DNA of 64,000 nucleotides, from contig LJCW01000368.1 of assembly GCA_001298555.1 (NCBI GenBank), positions 62,001-126,000 of the forward strand, given 5' to 3'. Below, one piece after another: positions 34,476 to 42,706 of the stretch. The translations under genes were made by a program, and so were the position numbers. The notes beneath the pieces were generated by a model, which was given only the letters and a program-made list of their open reading frames with translations, had not been told where the DNA came from and did no database searches. This DNA is from Actinobacteria bacterium OV450. Its GTDB lineage: Bacteria > Actinomycetota > Actinomycetes > Streptomycetales > Streptomycetaceae. Within the stretch, counting starts at the first letter, position 1. Each line of letters opens with the position of its first letter.

Positions 34476-37400
34476 CTACAGGGGCATCGGCGCGATGTCG
34501 CACTCGATCCGCTGGTGGAGCCGGGCCGCCACCAGCCAGGGGTGGTCCGGACCCAGCACCCGGGTCATGCCCTCCACGGCCTCGGCGTTGAGCTCGTCGG
34601 CCTCCTGGATCCGGCCGAGCCCGCGCAGGTCCAGGGCCAGGTTCGCCCGGCAGGAGAGGGTGAGCGGGTGGTCGGGGCCGCAGGTGCGGACGAACTTCGG
34701 CAGGTTCTCCTCGTCGATGGCGCGGGCCGCGTCGAAGTCCAGCTTGGCGTAGTGGTTGTTCGCCAGCCCCAGGACGGCGGTCAGCGTGAAGGAGTGCATC
34801 TCGCCGAGGGTCTCCCGGAAGGTGCCGGTGGACTCCAGGTCCAGGGCCTCGGCCTCCTCGACCTCGCCGAGGGCGCGCAGGGTCGCCGCCAGGTTGGTCA
34901 TCGTGATCAGGGTGAACGCGTGCTGCGGGCCCAGCGTGGCCCGGTAGCGCTCCAGGGTCTGCAGGCCCAGCTCCCGCGAGGCGGTGAAGTCCCCGCGCAG
35001 CCGCCGGTCCACGGTGGCGTTCACCGCGCAGGCCAGGGTGTCCGGGTACTGGGCACCGTAGCGCAGGGTGAACCGCGCCAGGGTCTCCTCGGTGAGGTCC
35101 GAGGCCTCCTGGAGAGCCGCGTCCCGGCGCCGGCACACCGCCAGGTTGCGGGCGGCGCGGATGGTGGCCGCGTTGTCCTCGCCGAAGACGGTGCGGTAGA
35201 TCCGGTACGTCTCCTCCTGCATGACACGGGCGGCGGGGTAGTCGCCGCTCTCGCGGATGTCGATCGCCAAGCCGTTCATCGTGTTCAGCGTCAGGCCGTT
35301 GGTGGAGCCGTAGAGGATGTCCCACTGCCGGGCGGTCTCCTCGTCCAGCTCCCGGGCCTGGGCGAACTGACCGCACGCGCGCAGGGTCACGCCGTAGCTG
35401 TGGGCGGCCAGCAGGGTGGCGGGCTCCTCCGGGCCGATCAGGTCACGGGCCCGGCTGTCCGCCTCCTCGTCCAGCGCCCGGGCGGCGTAGAAGTCTCCCT
35501 TGTAGCGCAGCGCGCCGGCCATCTGCGTCATGGAGTCGATCAGGTCCTCCTCGGGAATCGAGTCCCGCCGGGAGATCTCCAGCACCTTCTGGAACAGCTC
35601 CAGGGCCTGCGTGACGCCGCCGGTCTGGAGCAGCAGGAACCCGAGGAGTTTGCCCATCACCAGGACCTGCGGGTCCTCCTCGCCGGACCGGGCGGTCCAT
35701 GTCTGCCACGCTTCCTGGGCCACTTCGACACCGGTCTCGTGCGCGCCCCAGTAGTAGAGGTAGAGCACCATGGACTTGATCAGTTCGCGGCCCCACGGGT
35801 CAGAGGTGCGGACCGCGCCGCTCGCCATCACGTGCGGGAGCAGGGCCTGGTACGCCGGCCACTGGTCGGGTGCGTTGGGGGCCCCCGGCGTGGCGGTGGC
35901 CAGGAGCAGGTGTGCCGCGCGCCGCAGATCCTCGGTCCGGCTCTCGTCGAGGCCGGCGGCGAGCACCGCCTGCATCAGACGGTGGATGTGCAGGGTGCCG
36001 TTCTTGTGGTCCAGCTTGATCAGCGACAGCTTGCTGAGGTCGCGGGTGGCCCGTGCCAGCAGCACAGGGTCGCGCAGCACCGGGTCCAGCTCCGGGGTGA
36101 TGTCCACGTTGCGGGTGCCGCGCAGGATGCTCAGGGGGATCGGCTCGGGCGCCATGCAGGCGCAGATCTCCAGCAGCTGGCGTGCGGCCGGGTTGGTGTT
36201 GGCCAACTGGTCCAGGGAGATGTTCCACGCGGCGGCGACCGAGACCGGGTAGTCCGGCGACGGGTCGAGCTCCAGGATGCCGGGTCGGCGCTGCTCCAGC
36301 AGGTCCAGGTACTGGCCGACCGGCATGCCGGTGGCGGCGTGCCAGGCGCCGGCCTGTTCGATCGCGAGCGGCAGGTCGCCCAGGGCCTCGGCGAGGCGGT
36401 TGGCGTCGGCGTGGCTCAGGTCGCGGGCCCGGCGCTGGAGCAGGGCGATGCTCTCCTCGCGCTCGAAGACGTTGACGGTGAGGGGGGAGGCGACCCGCTC
36501 CCAGTCGCGGTTGCGGGAGGTGACGATGATCTTGCCGGGGCCGCCGGTGGGGAAGTAGCCGCGGACCGTCTCGATGTCCTCGGCGTTGTCGAAGACCAGC
36601 AGCCAGTTGTCGTGCGGCCGTCCGGTGCGCAGCGCCTCCCGGACGGCGGGCACCGCGGTGTTGGCCTGCGGGCCGACCTCCAGGTTCAGGGCGCGGGCGA
36701 GGTCGACGAGGGCGCCGAGGATGAGGTTCTCCCGCTCCGCGGGGATCCACCAGATGACGTTGTACTCGTGGCTGTGCCGGTAGATGTACTCGATGGCCAG
36801 CTGTGACTTGCCGACCCCTCCCATGCCGTGGAGGGCGTGCGGGAGCACCGCGGCCGTCTCGTCCGACCGCAGCTGTTCCTCGACGGCCGCCAGGAGACTC
36901 TCCCGGCCGGTGAAGTTGGGGTTCTTCGGCGGGACGTTCCCCATGACCCTCGGCTGGCCGGAGCGGACGAAGAGGGTTTGGGACTTGGTGTCCATGATCG
37001 GTTCAGCCTTCCGGACTGCGGGGTCTGAGGGGTCGGTCGTGGTCGGCACAGGTGCTCCAGGGGATGCGTCGTCGTTCGTGGGGACGGGGATCTCCTGGGC
37101 AGGTATGCCCACTCGTGGAATGTCGGCTGCGCCGGGAGGACCGGAGCCACCCGCCGAGATGAAGGGGGAGCCCGTACTGACGCCGCCGGACCCGGCGGCC
37201 CCACCCGGCCCGGCCCCACGCGGAGCGGCGTCGCCAGGCCCCGCGCCGACGGCGGCCAGGACCCGGTCGGCGCGCCGGGCGTAGGGGCCCGCGAGGGCCT
37301 TGAGCACGGCCAGCTCGACGCGCAGCCACGGCCGGTCGGCCGCCGTCGCCTCCGGCAGGGCTGCGTGCTCGGGGTCCTGCAGCGCGGCCCGCAGCCGTAC

Positions 37401-38972
37401 GCCGCGCCCGCGGGCGCTCGGCAGTTCGGCGAACAGGCTCACGGTCCGGGCGAGCTGGCTGCGGGTACCGGTGGCGAGCAGCGCCTCCCGGACGCCCTCG
37501 GCGAAGTCGGGGCGGCCGTCGGAGCCCTCGCCCTCCCAGTCGATCAGCCCGCCCATCAGCAGCTCGGCCACGTGCCCGGGTCCGGCCTCCGGCACCGCCC
37601 GGTCGCGCAGCTCCTCGATCAGCTCGAACTCGAAGGGCAGGGCGGCCAGATGGGTGGCAAGCCGGCGCGCGGTCGGCGTGGCCAGCGAGAAGAACCGGCG
37701 CACCGCGGCCTCGGCGGCTTCCGTGGAGCCGGGCCCGTCCGTCCGCGGCGGCAGCAGCCCCGGTGTCGGCCGGCCGTCGGCCAGCGTCCCGGCGAGCAGG
37801 AAGGGCAGCGTCCGCCGTACGCCGAGCTCCCCGGCCACCAGCTCGGCCCACGCCGTGAACGACTCCGGTTTGAGGCTCAGCACGGGTACGGGGACGACCG
37901 GCTTGCCCTCCGCCCCCCGGGGCGGCTCCCCGGCCGGGTCCTCCCAGGCGGGACCGCGGCCGATCCGGGTGTTGGGCGCGCCGAAGCCGCCCGCCTCAAG
38001 CTCCGCGCGGTACGGCGCGGCGGAGGAGCGGTGCCACAGGTACGTGGGCAGGAGGTGTACCAGCGCCGTGGGACCGCTGCGCGCCAGTCGCATCAGGAGG
38101 TCGTCCGCCGCGGGTCCGGCCCAGCCGTGCGCCAGTCCGTCGGTGACCAGCAGGTGCACCCGGGAGCCGCGCGCGTCGAGGACCTCCGCCGGGTCCCCGG
38201 TTCCCTCCCCGGGCCAGCGCAGCCGGGCCCGGCCGCTCGGGGGTAACTCCAGCCGCACCGTGCGCACGTCCCGGAACGCGCCGCTGCGGGCCGCCTCCAC
38301 GGCGATCGCGGCGATCCGCTGCTGCCAGATCCGCATGGTCGGCGCCGCGTCGACGAGCAGCACGAGGTCGAACGCCTTCTCGGTGGCCGGCCGCAGGTAC
38401 GGCACCCACAGGTTGTCGGAGATGCCGTACCGGGCGGTGCGTTCCTCGTCCAGCTCCTTGCTGTGGCGGGCGGGCATGCTGCGGCTGAGCAGGTGCAGCG
38501 CCCTCGCCAGGGGGAGCGGCACCGGTCTGCGGGCCCGCCGGGCGGCGAGGGCGACGGGCACGGCGCGGCCTGCCTCGGCCTCGGCTTCGGCCCCGTTCTC
38601 CGGGATGCGCGCCGGGCCGTCGTCACCCGAACGCTCGGACGCGGGCGGGGGCGTGACGGGGGATCCGGTGGCGCCGTCCGTTTCCGACCCCGGCTCGGCC
38701 TGCGGCGGGCCGCCGGGCATGCTCGGGGGCGGGGTCACGTCACCGGCCTGCTCCGGGGCGCGTTCCGCTGCCTCGCCCGGCTCGTCCTCCGGGGCGTTCT
38801 CCGTGGGAGGGCACTGCTCCCCGGCCGCCGGCTCCGGGGCCGCGTCGGAGGCCCGACGGGCCGCCGCGAGCCAGACCGCGTCGGCGATCTCCCGCCAGGT
38901 AGTACCGTCGCCGGAGGGACCGTCCGTCCCGGTACGGGCGTCGGGTGCGCGCTCCCTGGGAGTGCCGTCCAT
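34476..38972 (-). CDS. fxsT: SAV_2336/vWA-like, STAND NTPase and TPR protein (FxsT-like)
   Basis: A 1498-residue multidomain protein. Residues 150-400 match the SAV_2336 N-terminal domain; 'FDLVLLVDAAPTMRIWQQ' around 201-218 is a vWA-like strand with a degraded metal site (Asp208 and Thr212 remain). After a Pro/Gly-rich linker (about 580-670), 'NVPPKNPNFTGRESLLAAVE' opens an NB-ARC/STAND NTPase with Walker A 'GMGGVGKSQ' (Lys722) and Walker B 'WLLVFDNAED' (about 795). The C-terminal ~420 residues are TPRs of the Kinesin-light-chain kind. The order matches the tetratricopeptide protein of FxSxx-COOH systems. It begins one base inside the MoxR stop (TGATG). It likely senses a trigger and oligomerises. 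Confidence 0.85.
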   Translation of the reverse strand: MDGTPRERAPDARTGTDGPSGDGTTWREIADAVWLAAARRASDAAPEPAAGEQCPPTENAPEDEPGEAAERAPEQAGDVTPPPSMPGGPPQAEPGSETDGATGSPVTPPPASERSGDDGPARIPENGAEAEAEAGRAVPVALAARRARRPVPLPLARALHLLSRSMPARHSKELDEERTARYGISDNLWVPYLRPATEKAFDLVLLVDAAPTMRIWQQRIAAIAVEAARSGAFRDVRTVRLELPPSGRARLRWPGEGTGDPAEVLDARGSRVHLLVTDGLAHGWAGPAADDLLMRLARSGPTALVHLLPTYLWHRSSAAPYRAELEAGGFGAPNTRIGRGPAWEDPAGEPPRGAEGKPVVPVPVLSLKPESFTAWAELVAGELGVRRTLPFLLAGTLADGRPTPGLLPPRTDGPGSTEAAEAAVRRFFSLATPTARRLATHLAALPFEFELIEELRDRAVPEAGPGHVAELLMGGLIDWEGEGSDGRPDFAEGVREALLATGTRSQLARTVSLFAELPSARGRGVRLRAALQDPEHAALPEATAADRPWLRVELAVLKALAGPYARRADRVLAAVGAGPGDAAPRGAGPGGAAGSGGVSTGSPFISAGGSGPPGAADIPRVGIPAQEIPVPTNDDASPGAPVPTTTDPSDPAVRKAEPIMDTKSQTLFVRSGQPRVMGNVPPKNPNFTGRESLLAAVEEQLRSDETAAVLPHALHGMGGVGKSQLAIEYIYRHSHEYNVIWWIPAERENLILGALVDLARALNLEVGPQANTAVPAVREALRTGRPHDNWLLVFDNAEDIETVRGYFPTGGPGKIIVTSRNRDWERVASPLTVNVFEREESIALLQRRARDLSHADANRLAEALGDLPLAIEQAGAWHAATGMPVGQYLDLLEQRRPGILELDPSPDYPVSVAAAWNISLDQLANTNPAARQLLEICACMAPEPIPLSILRGTRNVDITPELDPVLRDPVLLARATRDLSKLSLIKLDHKNGTLHIHRLMQAVLAAGLDESRTEDLRRAAHLLLATATPGAPNAPDQWPAYQALLPHVMASGAVRTSDPWGRELIKSMVLYLYYWGAHETGVEVAQEAWQTWTARSGEEDPQVLVMGKLLGFLLLQTGGVTQALELFQKVLEISRRDSIPEEDLIDSMTQMAGALRYKGDFYAARALDEEADSRARDLIGPEEPATLLAAHSYGVTLRACGQFAQARELDEETARQWDILYGSTNGLTLNTMNGLAIDIRESGDYPAARVMQEETYRIYRTVFGEDNAATIRAARNLAVCRRRDAALQEASDLTEETLARFTLRYGAQYPDTLACAVNATVDRRLRGDFTASRELGLQTLERYRATLGPQHAFTLITMTNLAATLRALGEVEEAEALDLESTGTFRETLGEMHSFTLTAVLGLANNHYAKLDFDAARAIDEENLPKFVRTCGPDHPLTLSCRANLALDLRGLGRIQEADELNAEAVEGMTRVLGPDHPWLVAARLHQRIECDIAPMPL

Positions 38973-40141
38973 CAGCGGCCTTTCGCGAGGTCGCGCAACA
39001 GCAGTTCAATGAGCTTACGCCCGTCGGAGTCCGCCTGGAAACCACCCGCTGTGGTCAAATGGACGGCATTGAGCAACTGGTCGACCGACTGTGTGCCGCC
39101 GGTACGCACCCGCCGCTCGAAGTCGTCGATGAGTGCGTCCACCGCTTCGGGCCTGCTCCGCAGGTGACTGACCACGATCGAGACGAGCTGCTCCCGGCTG
39201 GGCGGACGCATCTCCAGCGGCAGACAGCGGCGCCGGAAGGCGGCCGGAAACTCCCGTTCGCCGTTGCTCGTGATCACCACGAGCGGGAACTCCCGGCACT
39301 CGACCCGGCCGCCGACGATCTCGGCCCGGCCGTCCGGGTCGTCCGTGAACACGCTGACCTTCGGCAGGGCGCTGCGGACCAGCTCCGGAACCGCGTAGCT
39401 GCCGTTCTCCAGGACGTGGAGCAGGTCGTTGGGCAGGTCGATGTCGCTCTTGTCGAGCTCGTCGATCAGCAGGACGCGGGGGCGGGCGTAGGCGAGCAGG
39501 GCGGTGCCGACCGGGCCGAGGGTGACGAAGTCGCCCAGGTAGGGCGGGGGTTCGGGACGGGACCCGGCGGCGGGCGGTACGGAGGGCGCCCCGGGTGCGG
39601 GCGGGGCGGGCGGTGGCGGGCCGGCGGGCCGGACGTCCGTGGTCGCCTGGTCGGCGCCCGCCGGCCAGGCCGCGATGGCCTGGGCCCGGCCGATGGAGTC
39701 GTACTCGTAGAGCCCGTCGCGCAGCGTGGTCCGGCTGACGATGCTCCACTGGAGCACCCGCCCCAGGCCCAGTTCGCGGGCCACCAGATAGGCGAGGGTC
39801 GACTTGCCCACCCCGGGCGGCCCCGACACCAGCAGCGGACGACGCAGCAGCAGAGCGGCGTTGACGGTGTCGATCTCCTCGTCCCGCAGCCCGGGCCGGG
39901 CGTCGTGCGCACCCAGGCGGCGGTGCAGGGCGAGGTCGTCGTCCGCGGGGGCGGGCTGGAGCGGCGCGCCCAGGAACTCCCGCCAGGGCGGTGCGGGCGG
40001 GATGGCCGGCGGGTCACCGGCCGGTGCCGCGCCGGTCGCGTGGAAGACGCGCCAGGATCCGCCCGGCGGGGTACCGGTGGTGTCGCCGACGGCCGGGGCG
40101 GCGTCGTGCTCCGGCTTCGGCTCCTGCTCGTACTCGGTCAC
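38972..40141 (-). CDS. MoxR-type AAA+ ATPase
   Basis: A 389-residue ATPase. Walker A 'GPPGVGKS' is at 107-114 and Walker B 'VLLIDE' at 223-228. Sensor 1 is in 'VVITSNGE' and the arginine finger in 'AFRRRC'. A Pro-rich insert of about 35 residues (about 168-200) separates the two ATPase motifs. It is coupled on both sides: its GTG start overlaps the VMAP-C stop by four bases and its TGA overlaps the FxsT-like ATG by one. MoxR ATPases act with vWA proteins as chaperone-like switches, and the partner vWA domain is in the next gene. Confidence 0.88.
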   Translation of the reverse strand: MTEYEQEPKPEHDAAPAVGDTTGTPPGGSWRVFHATGAAPAGDPPAIPPAPPWREFLGAPLQPAPADDDLALHRRLGAHDARPGLRDEEIDTVNAALLLRRPLLVSGPPGVGKSTLAYLVARELGLGRVLQWSIVSRTTLRDGLYEYDSIGRAQAIAAWPAGADQATTDVRPAGPPPPAPPAPGAPSVPPAAGSRPEPPPYLGDFVTLGPVGTALLAYARPRVLLIDELDKSDIDLPNDLLHVLENGSYAVPELVRSALPKVSVFTDDPDGRAEIVGGRVECREFPLVVITSNGEREFPAAFRRRCLPLEMRPPSREQLVSIVVSHLRSRPEAVDALIDDFERRVRTGGTQSVDQLLNAVHLTTAGGFQADSDGRKLIELLLRDLAKGR

Positions 40142-41712
40142 GCCGGTACCTCCTCGCAGTCGATGAGCCGAAACGGGTCATCGTAGAAGAACGCCACATG
40201 GCGGCCGGGGAGTTGCATTCCGTTCACTTCGGTCTCGGCCTTCATGCGCAGCCGATGGATGGTTCCGGGCAGCTGGGTCGTGGGGTAGCCGACGAGCATG
40301 TCGAGCGGGGCGCCCAGCGCCTGCAGCGCGGGGTCGCGGCGGTCCCAGAGCGCCACGCCGATGCCCTCGGTGATGGCCGCCTTCAGCGGTTCCAGGGCCT
40401 GCCCCTCAAGGGCGGGGGCGCTGAGCGTCACCGCCGTCAAGTGCTGGTCCGCGACCAGCTTGTTGCGCCAGATGCGCAGCCCCGTCGTGGTCGGATCGGC
40501 GCCCGTCCAGGAGTGCGGGCGGGCGGCGCTGGCCGCCCGCAGGGTCTGCCAGCGCAGCCGCCAGCGGCGCAGCTGGGCCGGGTCGCGGGTACGCATCCGC
40601 TCCAGGCTGCGCAGGTGGACGTAGTAGCGCAGCCCTATGGGGACGGGCTCGTCCTCGCCCGCCTCGCGCAACCCCAGGCCGGCGACGTCGTGGTTGAGCA
40701 TGCTGTACGGGAGGACGAACTCGATGTGGATCGGGCTCTGGTCCTCGCCGGCGCGGTCCGCGTCGGCCCAGTACGCCTCACCGCGCCGGACGGCCCGCTC
40801 CACCACCGTGCCCAGGGTCGGCGGGGTGGCCCGTTCCAGGGCGCCCGCGACCGGGGCCCAGTGGCCGGCGGTCCGGTTGACCCAGTGCCGCACGTAGATG
40901 TCGGGGGAGCCGTCGAGGGCGGGATCCACCATCACGATCAGACAGCGGGGAACGTCCCCGCCGGGCGGCCCCGTGGTGCCCGGCCGGCCCGGGGTGGCCG
41001 CCCGCTCGCGCCGCCGGTGCAGGGCCTCGTCGGTGCCCGCTCCCGCGCCGGCCGCCCAGGTCTCGCACCACTCCCGCAGGCGACGCCGCCGCTCGCTGTC
41101 CCGCGGCATCAGCTCGGCGAGGCACTCCAGCAGGACCACGGCGGGCGGCAGCCCGCCGGCCTGGGCGTTGAGGTCGAGCAGGTGATCGAAGAGCCGGCCG
41201 GCCGTGAGCCCGCCGGGCAGGTCCAGCTGCAGCTCCCGTCTCAGCCGGTCCACCAACTCGCCCGCGTCCACCCCCGTGTGCCCGGCGAGCAGTGCCCGGG
41301 CGGCCTTGAGCTCCCTGTCCTCGAATACGCCGAGCAGGGGCGTCGCCGAGGAGGACTCGGGCTCCCAGGCCCGCAGCACCCGCTCCCGCACGCGCCCGGC
41401 GACGTCACTGCCCTCGTGCAGCTCGACGGCGTAGAGGAGCGCGTCCACGCCCGTCTCCACGTCCTGCTGGTCCCGTAACACCGCCTGCACAAGGGCGACC
41501 GTATCGTTCCGGGCGTTCGTGCCGGGCAGATCCAGAGCTCTTTCGAGGTATCCGCCGACACTCTGCCCGAACAACAGCCGCTCGCGGGGGTCCCGGACGC
41601 AGTCCAGCGCACTCAGCTCGTCCACGAGCGCCATCCGCAAGCGCGCCTTCTCCCCGACGCCAAGCCGCACCACCACGATCCCCACCCCCGACCATCCCCC
41701 AGAAGTCGGCAC
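40138..41712 (-). CDS. VMAP-C domain protein with N-terminal effector-associated domain
   Basis: A 524-residue protein. About 25-110 resembles an effector-associated domain ('LVDELSALDCVRDPRERLLF'), and about 160-520 matches the VMAP-C (vWA-MoxR-associated protein) region, with 'RCLIVMVDP', 'IEFVLPYSMLNHDV' and 'RRDP' segments. No catalytic effector domain is fused. GTG 41712 has GAGGGGG upstream. It is the first gene of the VMAP-MoxR-FxsT operon and would act as the adaptor linking the ATPase switch to effectors such as the caspase, whose C-terminal domain may be a matching adaptor. Confidence 0.8.
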   Translation of the reverse strand: MPTSGGWSGVGIVVVRLGVGEKARLRMALVDELSALDCVRDPRERLLFGQSVGGYLERALDLPGTNARNDTVALVQAVLRDQQDVETGVDALLYAVELHEGSDVAGRVRERVLRAWEPESSSATPLLGVFEDRELKAARALLAGHTGVDAGELVDRLRRELQLDLPGGLTAGRLFDHLLDLNAQAGGLPPAVVLLECLAELMPRDSERRRRLREWCETWAAGAGAGTDEALHRRRERAATPGRPGTTGPPGGDVPRCLIVMVDPALDGSPDIYVRHWVNRTAGHWAPVAGALERATPPTLGTVVERAVRRGEAYWADADRAGEDQSPIHIEFVLPYSMLNHDVAGLGLREAGEDEPVPIGLRYYVHLRSLERMRTRDPAQLRRWRLRWQTLRAASAARPHSWTGADPTTTGLRIWRNKLVADQHLTAVTLSAPALEGQALEPLKAAITEGIGVALWDRRDPALQALGAPLDMLVGYPTTQLPGTIHRLRMKAETEVNGMQLPGRHVAFFYDDPFRLIDCEEVPA

Positions 41713-41925
41713 GAGCCCCCTCGCTGGTCCGCGAAATTATCACGGGGCTTTCTTTGCCACCATAAGAACTGATCAATCCCCTGGGAACGTCCCGCAGAAA
41801 CCCACGGCTTGGCCGAATAGAAGCCTTCCCCGGACGCAGCCGGCGCGTGGGAGGTGCCCTCCGGCGCCCTCCGCCCTGGTGTCGCGCTGCGGTACCACCC
41901 GATGCTCAGGGTGGAGCGGCCCCGG

Positions 41926-42057
41926 TCAGCCGGGGTTGGGGGTGGCCGCGCGCGACGGCTCGACGGCTTGCAGCTGGGAATGCCCGATTCCGTCCCGCCT
42001 CACATGGAAAGTACGGCCACGGTCCCAGTCGATCAGGTTCGTCGTGAGGAACTCCAC
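41926..42057 (-). CDS. small open frame in the same phase just after the 2H phosphoesterase stop
   Basis: The 366-bp gap 41713-42078 holds this 43-codon GTG frame encoding 'LTTNLIDWDRGRTFHVRRDG' and more. It has coding-like base composition but no ribosome binding site. It lies in the same frame as the upstream gene, with only that gene's TGA and seven codons between, so it could be a separate peptide, a C-terminal extension lost by a stop mutation, or chance. Confidence 0.25.
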   Translation of the reverse strand: MEFLTTNLIDWDRGRTFHVRRDGIGHSQLQAVEPSRAATPNPG

Positions 42058-42078
42058 GGAAACAGGCCGGGGGAGGGC

Positions 42079-42606
42079 TCAGGGTCTGTCCGGGACGCCG
42101 AGCGGCGCGGTGAAGCGCGACCGCCAGCCCTCCTCCGTCAGCACCACCAGCTGGACAGCCGCCGCGCGGGTGCGCAGCGGCAGCAGGCTGCCGGTCACGG
42201 AGCGGACGCGGGTGGCGACTGTCAGGTCGTCCGCACCCATGGCGACCGTGACATGGGCTGGGGGCCGCGCTCCGAAGCGGCCCCCGTACGGCCGCACCCC
42301 GGGCCACCGGGCGTGGAACGCATCGACGATCGGTTGGAGCCCTGGAACGGTCACGGCGACGAAGCCCGACGCCGTCACGACCTCCTCCAGGACCAGATCG
42401 GCTGCCGGAAAACGCGCTGCCAGGGAACGCACGCCCTCCTCGTCCTGACCTGTCAGCGCCGATTCCGGCACGAACGGGTAGAGGAGCGAGACGTGCGCCG
42501 GCACCCCACGGCGCACCAGAGACGGGTCGATCCGCCGCGCCGCGTCAAGGAGCGGGGCGGCATCGGGCAATACGATGACGACGGCGGTGGTCCCTGGCTC
42601 TGGCAC
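42079..42606 (-). CDS. 2'-5' RNA ligase/2H phosphoesterase family protein
   Basis: A 175-residue protein with the two family signatures: His38 in 'AHVSLLYPF' and His118 in 'AHVTVAMG', about 80 residues apart. These His residues hydrolyse cyclic or 2'-5' phosphodiester bonds in this superfamily. The RNA or nucleotide substrate is unknown. The start is GTG 42606. Confidence 0.85.
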   Translation of the reverse strand: MPEPGTTAVVIVLPDAAPLLDAARRIDPSLVRRGVPAHVSLLYPFVPESALTGQDEEGVRSLAARFPAADLVLEEVVTASGFVAVTVPGLQPIVDAFHARWPGVRPYGGRFGARPPAHVTVAMGADDLTVATRVRSVTGSLLPLRTRAAAVQLVVLTEEGWRSRFTAPLGVPDRP

Positions 42607-42706
42607 GCCGTCATCATCGCAGGCCAGACCCGTACTGCGCCCACGGCCCTCGGCGGTGGGCCAGGGCGGCGCGCAGCACCCGGTTCCCCCGGGCGGTTCG
42701 GACGGG

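Noticed and set aside
34515..36806. A 763-codon plus-strand frame
   Set aside because: Antisense to the NTPase/TPR gene, low-complexity Val/Gly/Arg composition, no start signal.
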